DNA from: DASXKD01 sp963734725
Lineage (GTDB): Bacteria; Actinomycetota; Actinomycetes; Streptosporangiales; Streptosporangiaceae
NCBI GenBank assembly: GCA_963734725.1
Contig: CAVTIX010000027.1
Location: forward strand, 174,725 to 238,724
Direction: 5' to 3'
DNA: 64,000 nt
This document shows positions 34,451 through 42,248 of the stretch, in pieces (position 1 is the stretch's first letter; each line of letters begins with the position of its first letter). The position numbers and the translations under genes were made by a program. The notes under the pieces are model-generated. The model had not been told where the DNA came from. It was given only the letters and a program-made list of their open reading frames with translations, and did not search any database.

Positions 34451-34933
34451 ATGTCCCGCATGAATACAAACGGCAACGCTAGCGCGACGGTCGCCAGCCA
34501 GATCAGGCAGTACGCGCAACAGGCAGCGGAGGCCGCGAAGCCGATTGCCGCTCAGGTGAAGCCGCTGGCCAGCGACGCCAAGGAAGCCGCCGGCCGCGGC
34601 GTGTACAAGGCCCGGGCCTGGGCAGCGCCGCAGGTAGAGCGCAGCGGGCAGGTGCTGCAGGACAGCGTGGCCCCCAAGGTCGCCGCTGCGCTGCACTCGT
34701 CCGCGGAAAAGCTGAACCCGGGCGAGCCGCCGCACCGCGGCTGGCGCAAGGGGGCAGCCGCCATCTCGATCCTGCTGGCGGCCGCCGCCACCGCGGTCGC
34801 CGCCGTGGCCCGCAGCCGCAAGGCTCGCGCCGCGATGAACGGCGCGGAGGCTGCGCCCGCCGCCGGCGAGGCGCAGGCGAGCGCCGACGGTGAAGTCAAG
34901 GATTCGGCCCCCACTACCTCCTCCTCCTCCTGA
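34451..34933 (+). CDS. hypothetical helical membrane-associated protein (DUF5324-like)
   Basis: 160 residues; ATG 34451 preceded by GGAGGTG. The first ~90 residues are amphipathic Ala/Lys/Gln-rich helix (QIRQYAQQAAEAAKPIAAQV). One transmembrane helix is at about 100-120 (AAAISILLAAAATAVAAVA), followed by an acidic, Ser-ending tail. Overall shape recalls DUF5324-type actinobacterial proteins of unknown function, although I cannot confirm homology. Stands alone between marR and a long intergenic region. Confidence 0.65.
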   Translation: MSRMNTNGNASATVASQIRQYAQQAAEAAKPIAAQVKPLASDAKEAAGRGVYKARAWAAPQVERSGQVLQDSVAPKVAAALHSSAEKLNPGEPPHRGWRKGAAAISILLAAAATAVAAVARSRKARAAMNGAEAAPAAGEAQASADGEVKDSAPTTSSSS

Positions 34934-35386
34934 GAGTCGTTCGGGTTTCGCCAGACGGCCTGTCTTATTTGGCTGCGTTACGATCCGGCGGGGCCGGCCG
35001 CCTGCCCCGGTGACCCTATTTCCGCCCGCCCGGAAGCGCCCTGCGTCCCGCCCGGCCCTGGGCCGGGCCAGGACCGGGCGAGTTCACGGTGATTTCAGGC
35101 CGGGGTAGCCCGGGGCGAAGGCTTGCAGCCGAGCACTGGGATGGGACGAGCTGGACGGTTCAGCCCATGCCCGTGCCGAAGAACAACTTCACGCAGGCCG
35201 GATTCCGGCAGATTCAGGTGCAGGGCAGCAAGCAGAGCACCCCGAAGCCGCTCGCATCTTCCAACCAGCACAATCACTGGACCGCTGATGGCTGCGCGGA
35301 GGGACCGTCTGCCGGTTCGGGTGTTACCGCCGGGTAGGTTTAGGGCAGTATCTGTGGGGTGAACCGCTAACGAAACGGGATGAGCG
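34934..35386. other. gene-free region with a repeat-protein remnant
   Basis: About 450 bases without an intact gene. The one recognisable item is the short coding remnant at 35125-35190. A GTATCT -10-like box and GAAACGGG lie just before the acyl-CoA dehydrogenase ATG. Confidence 0.5.
35125..35190 (+). pseudogene. remnant of a WDGTSW-repeat protein
   Basis: The frame AEHWDGTSWTVQPMPVP matches the repeat unit (EHWNGTSWTIQPTPNP-like) of large exported beta-propeller-like proteins common in actinobacteria. Only one unit is visible, so this is a fossil of a deleted gene. Confidence 0.45.
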
Positions 35387-37402
35387 ATGAGTACCCAGCA
35401 GACAGGACAGGTCCGGAATGTCAGCGAGCGCGAGGCGCGCCAGGTCGCCGAGGAAGCCCGGGAGGCCGGCTGGCAGAAGCCCAGCTTCGGCAAGCAGTTG
35501 TACCTGGGTGATTTCCAACTGGACCTGATCCACCCGCATCCCCGGCCGGATGAGGAAGCCGTCCGCCGCGGCGAGGAGTTCTGCGCCCGGATGCGGGAAT
35601 TCTGCGAGACCTCGGTGGACGGAGCGCTCATCGAGCGAGATGCACGGATCCCGGATGAGGTGGTGAAGGGGCTGGCCGCGCTCGGGGCGTTCGGCATGAA
35701 AATCGCGCCGGAGTACGGGGGGCTGGGGCTGACCAACCTGTACTACAACCGGGCGCTGATCATCGCCGGCTCCGTCTCACCGGCCATCGCGGCGCTGCTG
35801 TCGGCGCACCAGTCGATCGGCGTGCCGCAGCCGCTGGCGCTGTTCGGGACCGACGACCAGAAGCAGCGCTACCTGCCGCGGTGCGCGCGCGGCGAGATCA
35901 GCGCTTTCCTGCTCACCGAGCCCGACGTCGGCTCGGACCCGGCCCGGCTGAGCACCATGGCGACACCGTCGGAAGACGGGTCACACTACGTGCTGGACGG
36001 GGTCAAGCTGTGGACGACCAACGGGGTGATCGCCGACCTGCTGGTGGTGATGGCCCGGGTGCCCCAGAGCGGGGGCGGGCGCCGAGCGGGGGCGGGCGCG
36101 GAGCGCGGGGGCGGGACAAGCGGAGCGCGGGGGCGGGAAGAAAAGAGCGACGGGCACCGCGGCGGGATCACCGCCTTCGTGGTGGAGGGCAACGCGCCCG
36201 GGATCACCGTCGAGCGGCGGAACGCGTTCATGGGCCTGCGCGGCCTGGAGAACGGGCTGACCAGGTTCCACGAGGTCGTGGTGCCGGCCACGAACCGGAT
36301 CGGCCAGGAGGGCCAGGGCCTGAAGATCGCCCTGACCACGCTGAACACCGGCCGGCTGTCGCTGCCGGCGAGCTGCGTCGCGGCCGGGAAGGTCGCGACG
36401 AAGATCGCCAGGGAGTGGTCGCGGGAGCGGGTTCAGTGGGGCCGCCCGGTCGGCGAGCACGAGGCGGTGGCCAAGAAGATCTCGTTCATCGCGGCGACCA
36501 CCTATGGCCTCGAAGCGGTGGTCGAGCTGGCCAGTCAGCTCGCCGACGACAAGCGCAACGACATCCGCATCGAGGCCGCGCTGGCCAAGCTGTACTGCTC
36601 GGAAATGGGCTCACGGATCGTGGACGAGCTGGTGCAGATCCGCGGCGGCCGGGGCTACGAGACCGCGGAGTCCCTGACCGCGCGCGGCGAGCGGGGCGTG
36701 CCTGCCGAGCAGATGATGCGGGACATGCGGATCAACCGGATCTTCGAGGGTTCCTCGGAGATCATGCGGTTGTTCATCGCCCGCGAGGCGGTGGACGCGC
36801 ACCTGTCGGCGGCCGGTGAGCTGGTCGAGCCGGGGGTGCCCGCCTCCCGCAAGGCCCGCGCGGCGGCGCAGGCCGGCGGGTTCTACGCCAAGTGGCTGCC
36901 CACGCTGATGACCGGCCAGGGCCAGCGGCCCGGTGCCTACGGCGAGTTCGGCCCGCTGGCGCAGCACCTGCGCTACGCGGAGCGGGCGAGCCGGAAACTC
37001 GCCCGGGTCACGTTCTACGGGATGGCCCGCTGGCAGGGCCGGCTGGAACGCAAGCAGGGCTTCCTCGGCCGGATCGTGGACATCGGCGCCGAACTGTTCG
37101 CCATCAGCGCCGCCTGTGCCCGGGCGCAGTACGACGCGACCACCGGCACCGAACGGGGCTCGGTGGCGTTCGAACTGGCCGGGGTGTTCTGCGCTCAGGC
37201 CCGGCACCGGGCCGAGGAGCTGTTCGCTCAGCTCTGGTCGAACACCGACGCCCCGGACTCGGCGCTGGCCCGGCAGGTGCTCGCGGGCCGCTACACCTGG
37301 CTGGAAGATGGCATCATCGACCCGTCGACACCCGGGCCGTGGATCGCCGAGGCCGAGCCGGGCCCGTCCAAGGCCACCAACGTGCACCGGCACATCGGCT
37401 GA
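35387..37402 (+). CDS. acyl-CoA dehydrogenase family protein (long, two-domain form)
   Basis: A 671-residue flavoprotein. Typical ACAD motifs: FGMKIAPEYGGLGLTNLYYN, ISAFLLTEPDVGSDPARLST, YVLDGVKLWTTNGVIADLLV, GLRGLENGLTRFHEVVVPAT and the catalytic-base region MRDMRINRIFEGSSEIMRLF. It has an extra C-terminal helical domain of about 150 residues, as in VLCAD/ACAD9-like enzymes. Unusual is a Gly/Arg-rich insert of about 30 residues (about 228-257) coded by GGGGGCGGG-type repeats between two strands. Role: FAD-dependent alpha,beta-dehydrogenation of acyl-CoA. Chain-length preference cannot be read from sequence. Confidence 0.9.
   Translation: MSTQQTGQVRNVSEREARQVAEEAREAGWQKPSFGKQLYLGDFQLDLIHPHPRPDEEAVRRGEEFCARMREFCETSVDGALIERDARIPDEVVKGLAALGAFGMKIAPEYGGLGLTNLYYNRALIIAGSVSPAIAALLSAHQSIGVPQPLALFGTDDQKQRYLPRCARGEISAFLLTEPDVGSDPARLSTMATPSEDGSHYVLDGVKLWTTNGVIADLLVVMARVPQSGGGRRAGAGAERGGGTSGARGREEKSDGHRGGITAFVVEGNAPGITVERRNAFMGLRGLENGLTRFHEVVVPATNRIGQEGQGLKIALTTLNTGRLSLPASCVAAGKVATKIAREWSRERVQWGRPVGEHEAVAKKISFIAATTYGLEAVVELASQLADDKRNDIRIEAALAKLYCSEMGSRIVDELVQIRGGRGYETAESLTARGERGVPAEQMMRDMRINRIFEGSSEIMRLFIAREAVDAHLSAAGELVEPGVPASRKARAAAQAGGFYAKWLPTLMTGQGQRPGAYGEFGPLAQHLRYAERASRKLARVTFYGMARWQGRLERKQGFLGRIVDIGAELFAISAACARAQYDATTGTERGSVAFELAGVFCAQARHRAEELFAQLWSNTDAPDSALARQVLAGRYTWLEDGIIDPSTPGPWIAEAEPGPSKATNVHRHIG
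36066..36140 (+). repeat. GAGCGGGGGCGGG microsatellite inside the acyl-CoA dehydrogenase gene
   Basis: About four imperfect copies of a G-rich unit (GAGCG(C)GGGGGCGGG) encode a Gly/Arg/Ala insert in the middle beta domain. G-runs could form quadruplex structures; the insert is probably variable. Confidence 0.6.
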
Positions 37403-37413
37403 CCGTGGCAGGC

Positions 37414-37599
37414 TCAGCCCTCCACCGCGGTCAGGAAGGCAAGGACCACCCGGTCCTGGCCGCGGCCGGACTCGACCTGGGGCCGCACAGCCGCGGTGAA
37501 CGCGGCACGCTCCGGCGCGGTCAGGGCCTGGTCAAGTACGGCGCCGAGCGGCGGGATCAGTGGGTTGCGCGAGGCGCGAAGGAACGTGTCCCAGCTCAC
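37414..37599 (-). pseudogene. C-terminal remnant of a SAM-dependent methyltransferase
   Basis: The frame WDTFLRASRNPLIPPLGAVL followed by DQALTAPERAAFTAAVRPQVE and a VVLAFLTAV ending resembles the last ~60 residues of a class I methyltransferase family. The catalytic part is missing; upstream sequence is already the end of the alpha/beta hydrolase gene. A deletion remnant is most likely. Confidence 0.45.
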
Positions 37600-37634
37600 C
37601 GGCGCACCGTGGCTCGGATCCGCCAGCGCAGGTG

Positions 37635-38429
37635 CTAGCGGGCGGCGGGCGCCTCGGCGAAATCCCATACCGCCGGCATGAGTTGCTCGGGGATCTCAAG
37701 CTGCGGGAGGTGCCCGGTGCCGGGCAACAGCTCGAACCGGGCGCCGGGGATGGCAGCGGCGTAGGCACGCCCGTAGCCGGGATCGGCGATCCGGTCGGCC
37801 TCGCCCCAGATGACCAGCGTCGGACGCGCGATCGCGGCGAGGCGGCCGTGCAGGCCCGGGTCGGCCATCCGCGCCCCGCCGTAGGTTTGCAGGGCGGCGC
37901 GGTTCGCGGCCATGGCGGCCCGCTGCGCTTCGGTCATGGCCGCCGGGTCGATACGGAAGGCGGCCGGGTCGTGGTAGGACAGCCGCGCCAGTTCGTCCAT
38001 GCCCAGCGGGAAGATGTCGGTGACCGGGTGCCCGGCGACCTCGATGCCGACCGCATCGATCAGGACGAGGCCGCTGATCCGAGCGCTGCCGAGCAGAGCC
38101 AGTTCCGCGCCGATCCACCCGCCGATCGAGTTGCCGATCACCGTGACGTCCTGCAGGCCGAGCCGTTCGAGCAATTCGCGGTAGACCGCGGCGAGCCCGG
38201 CCATGGTGTCCAGCCAGTCCGGGCGCGCAGTACCGCCGAACCCGGGATGGGTGGGGGTGATGACGCGGGCAGGCCCGCGCGTGGCGAGCAGTTCCGCGAA
38301 GCCGGCCACCGTCTGCGGCCCGCCGCCGCCGTGCAGCAGCAGGAACGGGCGTCCCTCGCCCTGGTCGTCGGCGGTCACGGCGACGCTGCCGCGCCCGGGG
38401 AGGGTGAGGGTATGTGTGGTCGTGGTCAT
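37635..38429 (-). CDS. alpha/beta hydrolase
   Basis: 264 residues with the complete triad context: oxyanion segment FLLLHGGGGPQTVAGFAELL, nucleophile elbow VIGNSIGGWIG (Ser in GNSIGG), acid VIWGEADRIADPGYG and His in LLPGTGHLPQLE. The cap region (FPLGMDELARLSYHDPAAFR) suggests a small-ester or C-C hydrolase. Divergent from the TetR gene at 38572, with operator-like dyads between, so the two form a regulator/target pair. Confidence 0.88.
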   Translation of the reverse strand: MTTTTHTLTLPGRGSVAVTADDQGEGRPFLLLHGGGGPQTVAGFAELLATRGPARVITPTHPGFGGTARPDWLDTMAGLAAVYRELLERLGLQDVTVIGNSIGGWIGAELALLGSARISGLVLIDAVGIEVAGHPVTDIFPLGMDELARLSYHDPAAFRIDPAAMTEAQRAAMAANRAALQTYGGARMADPGLHGRLAAIARPTLVIWGEADRIADPGYGRAYAAAIPGARFELLPGTGHLPQLEIPEQLMPAVWDFAEAPAAR

Positions 38430-38463
38430 CTAAGGCTCCTCGTTTGGAATGATCAAATTATCG

Positions 38464-38531
38464 TGAGAGTGGACTCTCATAAACCGTAGAGGCCCAGCCA
38501 TCATTGTGCAAGTTGGCTCTCATCATGAGAG
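38464..38531. promoter_or_regulatory. paired operator-like dyads between hydrolase and TetR genes
   Basis: TGAGAG-TGGA-CTCTCA (38464-38479) and CTCTCAT-C-ATGAGAG (38517-38531) are inverted repeats. They also share the direct repeat AGT(G/T)(G)GRCTCTCAT. Located in the divergent promoter, these are good candidates for binding by the adjacent TetR protein. Confidence 0.5.
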
Positions 38532-38571
38532 GCAGCTTGACCCAACCGCCCCAGGCCGCGATGATGGCGTG

Positions 38572-39198
38572 ATGACCAGTCAGGCCGGGACCGGCCGGGT
38601 CAACCAGAAGGAGCGCACCCGCCGGGCCATCGTCCAGGCCGCCCGCGACCTGATCCGCAGCGGCGGCGAGGTGACGATGCCCGCGGTCGCGAAGTCGGCG
38701 CTGGTGTCCGAGGCAACCGCCTACCGCTACTTCCCCGACCTCGCCTCCCTGCTGAACGCGGCGCTGGCCGGGGTATGGCCCAGCCCGGAGACCGCCCTGG
38801 AACCGGTGGCGCGATCCAGCGATCCCGTCGAGCGCATCGGCTATGCCACCGAGGTGCTGCTCCGTCATGTGCTGGCCTACCAGGGCGCGGTGCGCGCCAT
38901 GATCGCCGCCACGATCACCCGCCCGGCCATGGCCGCCATCCGGCCGGGCTACCGGTTCGGGCTCATCGACTACGCGCTCCGGCCGCTGGCCGCCGACGGG
39001 CCGGGCGGCGTGGCCGCGCTGGCCCAGCTCAAGCGGGACCTCGCCGTCGTGGTCAGCGCCGAGGCCCTGTTCACCCTCACCGACCTGTGCGGCCTGTCCC
39101 CGGAGGACGCGATCGCCAGCGCCGGGCACACCGCCCGGTCCCTCACCGAGGCCGCGACCAGAAAATCGTTTCGGCGCGGCGCGGGTCTAACTGGGTGA
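38572..39198 (+). CDS. TetR/AcrR family transcriptional regulator
   Basis: 208 residues. HTH: KERTRRAIVQAARDLIRSGG, EVTMPAVAKSALVSEATAYR, YFPDLASLLNAAL. ATG 38572 was chosen over upstream in-frame codons because those lie in the operator dyads. The C-terminal domain is of the type in which a long helix bundle contains RPAMAAIRPGYRFGLIDYAL. Probably represses the divergent alpha/beta hydrolase gene. Confidence 0.85.
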   Translation: MTSQAGTGRVNQKERTRRAIVQAARDLIRSGGEVTMPAVAKSALVSEATAYRYFPDLASLLNAALAGVWPSPETALEPVARSSDPVERIGYATEVLLRHVLAYQGAVRAMIAATITRPAMAAIRPGYRFGLIDYALRPLAADGPGGVAALAQLKRDLAVVVSAEALFTLTDLCGLSPEDAIASAGHTARSLTEAATRKSFRRGAGLTG

Positions 39199-39224
39199 CG
39201 GACGAGAGGGAAGGAACCCGATCC

Positions 39225-39680
39225 ATGCGCAAGTCCCGTACCAGCACCGAGGCGGTCGCTGCCCGCGAGGTCACCAAGGCGGACGAGCAGTGGCGCCAGG
39301 AGCTGACCACGCAGCAGTACAACGTGCTGCGTCAGGCACACACCGAGCGGCCGTTCACCGGCGAGTACGTCCACAACCACGAGGACGGCTTCTACCGGTG
39401 CGCCGGCTGTGGCGCCAAGCTGTTCAGCTCGGACGCCAAGTTCAACTCGGGCACCGGCTGGCCCAGCTTCGACCAGCCCGCGGTCGCCGAGGCGGTCGAG
39501 TTGCGGCCGGACCACAGCCTGTTCATGCGGCGCACCGAGGTCGTGTGCCGCCGCTGCGGCGGCCACCTCGGCCATGTGTTCAACGACGGTCCCAAGACGA
39601 CCGGTAAGCGGTACTGCATCAACTCGTGCTCGCTGGCGTTCGAGCCGGCGACCGCGAACCAGGAGCAGGGCGACGGCTGA
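39225..39680 (+). CDS. msrB: peptide-methionine (R)-S-oxide reductase
   Basis: 151 residues of MsrB. Family motifs: WRQELTTQQYNVLRQAHTER, YRCAGCGAKLFSSDAKFNSG with the first zinc CxxC, TGWPSFDQP, VVCRRCGGHLGHVFNDGP with the second CxxC, and catalytic Cys in KRYCINSCSLAF. Reduces methionine-R-sulfoxide in proteins in the cytoplasm. ATG 39225 has GAGGGAAGGAA upstream. It stands between TetR and the sigma-factor pair, with no sign of coupling. Confidence 0.95.
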   Translation: MRKSRTSTEAVAAREVTKADEQWRQELTTQQYNVLRQAHTERPFTGEYVHNHEDGFYRCAGCGAKLFSSDAKFNSGTGWPSFDQPAVAEAVELRPDHSLFMRRTEVVCRRCGGHLGHVFNDGPKTTGKRYCINSCSLAFEPATANQEQGDG

Positions 39681-39759
39681 CCGTTGGGCCGGACCGGCTC
39701 AGGGCCTTCCACTACCGTGACTAGCGATAGTCCAGCCCTGAGCCGGGAGTGGAGAGGTG

Positions 39760-40008
39760 ATGCGGGTGCCCGGCCGGACCGATGACCACGAATGGTCGCA
39801 GCAGCATCTCTCCCACTACGTCGAGGGGGATCTGCGTCCCCGCGCGCGGCGGCGCCTCGACCGCCACGCGCGGGACTGCATCGACTGCGGGCGCGGCATC
39901 CGCGCGATGCGCGCCCTCGTCTACGCCGCCCAGGGCCTGGGCGGGCTCGTGGGCGTCCGGGCACCCGAGACGATCTTCGACCGGGTCCGGTCGGCCGGAG
40001 AGGGGTGA
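39760..40008 (+). CDS. zf-HC2-type anti-sigma factor
   Basis: 82 residues with the zinc-binding anti-sigma signature: upstream His (WSQQHLSHYVEGDL) and HxxxCxxC (RHARDCIDCGRG). No transmembrane helix, so a soluble ZAS-type regulator, possibly redox-responsive. The GGAGAGG site is immediately upstream; GTG 39757 is an alternative start. Its stop overlaps the sigma gene's GTG (GTGA). The order anti-sigma first, sigma second is the reverse of the common arrangement. Confidence 0.75.
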   Translation: MRVPGRTDDHEWSQQHLSHYVEGDLRPRARRRLDRHARDCIDCGRGIRAMRALVYAAQGLGGLVGVRAPETIFDRVRSAGEG

Positions 40009-40607
40009 GGTCGCCGGACGGGCGGCGTGCCCCCGACCTGGCCGACACCGAAGCGAGCCTGCTCGCCCGGGCCCAGGCCGGGGACGTCGCCGCCTTCGAG
40101 CGGCTGTCTGGCGCGTACGCCGATCGCTTGTTCATGCTGCTGCTGCGGTTGCTCGGTGACCGCGCCGAGGCCGAGGACGTGGCCCAGGAGGTCATGTTCC
40201 GCGCCTGGCAGGGCATCACCCGGTTCCGGGGCCAGTCCAGCTACTTCACCTGGCTGTATCGGATCGCGGTCAACGAGGCCAACCGCGCGCTGGAGAAGCG
40301 GGCCCGCCGCCCGGCGGGAGTCGCCCTCGGAGCCGACGAACTCCAGTTGCCGGCCCCCGCCGCGCTTGACCCGTCCCGCCAGGCGGAGAACAGCGAACTG
40401 CGCCGGGCCTTGGGCCGGGCGCTAGCCGATCTGCCGCCGCCGCTGCGGACCGCGCTCGTGCTGCGCGACGTCGAGGGCCTGTCCACGCAGGAGGCCGCCG
40501 AGATCGCCGGCGTCGGCGAGGCCGCCTTCAAGAGCCGGCTGCACCAGGCCCGGCTGCGCGTCCGGGCCGCGATCGGCGATGAGGCCCTGGCCAGCACCGG
40601 AGGATGA
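40005..40607 (+). CDS. ECF-type RNA polymerase sigma factor (SigE/RpoE-like)
   Basis: 200 residues. Region 2 is seen in LLARAQAGDVAAFERLSGAY, DRAEAEDVAQEVMFRAWQGI and FRGQSSYFTWLYRIAVNEAN; region 4 is ALADLPPPLRTALVLRDVEG, LSTQEAAEIAGVGEAAFKSR, LHQARLRVRAAI. GTG 40005 overlaps the anti-sigma stop, so both are co-translated in a fixed ratio. Target promoters cannot be inferred. Confidence 0.9.
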   Translation: MRSPDGRRAPDLADTEASLLARAQAGDVAAFERLSGAYADRLFMLLLRLLGDRAEAEDVAQEVMFRAWQGITRFRGQSSYFTWLYRIAVNEANRALEKRARRPAGVALGADELQLPAPAALDPSRQAENSELRRALGRALADLPPPLRTALVLRDVEGLSTQEAAEIAGVGEAAFKSRLHQARLRVRAAIGDEALASTGG

Positions 40608-40633
40608 TCCGGCACCCGGCCGTGTCTTTACGG

Positions 40634-41128
40634 TCAGCACCGGGGCCGGGCCGCCACTGCAGGTTCATGAGCCGGCGGGACCGCGGTAAGCACTTGAGTC
40701 ACGTAGGCGTCGATCAGGCACTGACGGGTCGCAGCGGCAATGGAGACCCGGTGGTGGCCGTCGGTCACGTAGTGCAGACCGCCGACGCGGTAGACCTCGA
40801 TCGGCGGGATCGCCTCGCCGCGCCGCTGGGCCAAGGCCAGCCGCTCCCACCGGTACCGCACCCGGCTGGAGGTAGGCCGGAAGCGCTGGTCGAAGTCGCG
40901 CCGCGGGCCAGCCGTGCCGACGACGGTATTCAGCCGGATCGTCTGCAGCCCCAGTTGCCGCTGGCCGCGCCAGCCCAGCGGGCCGACAACATCATCCAGC
41001 ACCATGAGCCGGTTGCCGCCGCCGCGCCGGCCGCGCAGGCGGTGCGCCAGCGTGGCCAGGAACTGGCGTCGCCTGGCCCGCAGAAAGTCGTTCTCCGCAT
41101 CGGCCTGGGGGAATCCGGTATCTAGCAT
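40634..41128 (-). CDS. ParB N-terminal-like domain protein
   Basis: 164 residues. The conserved C-terminal half reads IPPIEVYRVGGLHYVTDGHH followed by RVSIAAATRQCLIDAYVTQV, the ParB/Srx-like pattern (GHHR pocket). The N-terminal half is basic (ARRRQFLATLAHRLRGRRGG). No HTH or ParB C-terminal domain, so a stand-alone CTPase-fold-like or nucleic-acid-linked protein rather than a partition factor. ATG 41128 is preceded by GGAGG and lies 12 bases after a possible small gene. Confidence 0.7.
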   Translation of the reverse strand: MLDTGFPQADAENDFLRARRRQFLATLAHRLRGRRGGGNRLMVLDDVVGPLGWRGQRQLGLQTIRLNTVVGTAGPRRDFDQRFRPTSSRVRYRWERLALAQRRGEAIPPIEVYRVGGLHYVTDGHHRVSIAAATRQCLIDAYVTQVLTAVPPAHEPAVAARPRC

Positions 41129-41140
41129 CGGCCGCCTCCG

Positions 41141-41326
41141 TCACCGCCAGCGGGCCAGGGCCGCTGACACCGCGCTGACCGGGCGGAGGTCCTTGCGCCG
41201 CCGCCGTGGTCTGCTCTGATAGCAGAGGCGAGCAGCATCGTCGTCGAATTCAAGCTTGTGGCGGCGCAGGCGGACGGCGTCGTCCTCGATCTCCACGCCG
41301 TGGCCCACATACGTGACCATGCTCAC
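41141..41326 (-). CDS. possible small hypothetical protein upstream of the ParB-like gene
   Basis: A 61-residue frame starting at GTG 41326 (MSMVTYVGHGVEIEDDAVRL) with alternating acidic and basic segments. Its stop is 12 bases before the ParB-like ATG, with GGAGG between, which fits an operon. I do not recognise the sequence. Confidence 0.4.
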   Translation of the reverse strand: MSMVTYVGHGVEIEDDAVRLRRHKLEFDDDAARLCYQSRPRRRRKDLRPVSAVSAALARWR

Positions 41327-41458
41327 GTCACAGCCTTCCTGGTCTTACACGCAGTCGCAAAGTTCTATCCCGCACCACTGATGCTCGCCGTAAGGCCTGG
41401 GGCACCGCGTCGGGCGAATGCCGTATCTGCCCAGCAGCGGTCCGCCTTAGCGCCTTAT

Positions 41459-41671
41459 TCACGGTTCTCGGGTGAACCAGGTGTCCTGCGCGTCGCCGGG
41501 CAGCTGCGCGGTCGGCGGTTTCATCCTCAATGCTGGCGGCGGCCACGCGTTCCTCGCAGACCAGTCCGCCGCCCCTACGATGTCCGCCGGCCAGCCGGGC
41601 ACGGCGTCAGGCGGCGGGCAGGCCAGGTAGGCGGATACGTCCGCTCCCGGCACGGTGGCCAGCGCGATCAC
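41459..41671 (-). CDS. possible small hypothetical protein or gene remnant
   Basis: A 70-residue frame rich in Pro and Trp (PPPDAVPGWPADIVGAADWS, then RNAWPPPALRMKPPTAQLPG and DTWFTREP). The ordered composition suggests former or present coding, but no family was recognised and the start (GTG 41671) lacks a clear ribosome-binding site. The stretch 41327-41719 otherwise holds nothing I can support. Confidence 0.3.
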   Translation of the reverse strand: MIALATVPGADVSAYLACPPPDAVPGWPADIVGAADWSARNAWPPPALRMKPPTAQLPGDAQDTWFTREP

Positions 41672-41719
41672 GCGGCGTGACAGGCCGTGCCGGGGCGACT
41701 TGGGTGGGGTAGGACCTGG

Positions 41720-42064
41720 CTACTGTGTCCCGTCGTCAGCGTCTTCGGCCATCTCGGCCTCGGCCACGGCGATAGCGAAGCCGAAAGCCCGCATGATGTT
41801 CCCGCTGGCGGCCACCACACGCGGCGCGCCTACCACGGGGGCAACCCCGATCATTACTCCCTGCACATCATCCCCCGTGACCCCGACGTCCGCGGCTGGC
41901 TCGGCGTTGAGGAGGTAGGAGGCAGGCGGAGCGTCCACCGCGATCAGCGCCGCCAACCGCACGAGCATCAGCTCCCGCAGGGATAGCGTGTTGTGCCCGA
42001 GCGACGCGGCGGTCATGTCGGCGAGTGTGTCAAGGACGGGTGTTTCGGCAGTTTCATCGGTCAT
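41720..42064 (-). CDS. carboxymuconolactone decarboxylase (CMD)-family protein
   Basis: 114 residues; the CMD-like core is DMTAASLGHNTLSLRELMLV followed by RLAALIAVDAPPASYLLNAE and DVQGVMIGVAPVVGAPRVVA. It lacks the CxxC of peroxidase-active AhpD proteins, so antioxidant activity is unlikely. ATG 42064 has GGAGGGT upstream. It stands alone, and no partner is apparent. Confidence 0.75.
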   Translation of the reverse strand: MTDETAETPVLDTLADMTAASLGHNTLSLRELMLVRLAALIAVDAPPASYLLNAEPAADVGVTGDDVQGVMIGVAPVVGAPRVVAASGNIMRAFGFAIAVAEAEMAEDADDGTQ

Positions 42065-42248
42065 GGGACCCTCCCCAGTCTGTTGCGCGCGCGACCGCTG
42101 GCCTCGCTGGATACCCAAGCACTCCATCGCCGGCGGCGGCCGGGCACATCACCCGCGAGGGGTGGCACACGCCGGAATGCCGGCCATGATCAGGCCCGTT
42201 CGGCCAGGAATGTGCGCATGCCGAAGGCCGGTTCAGATTCCCTGGCCG

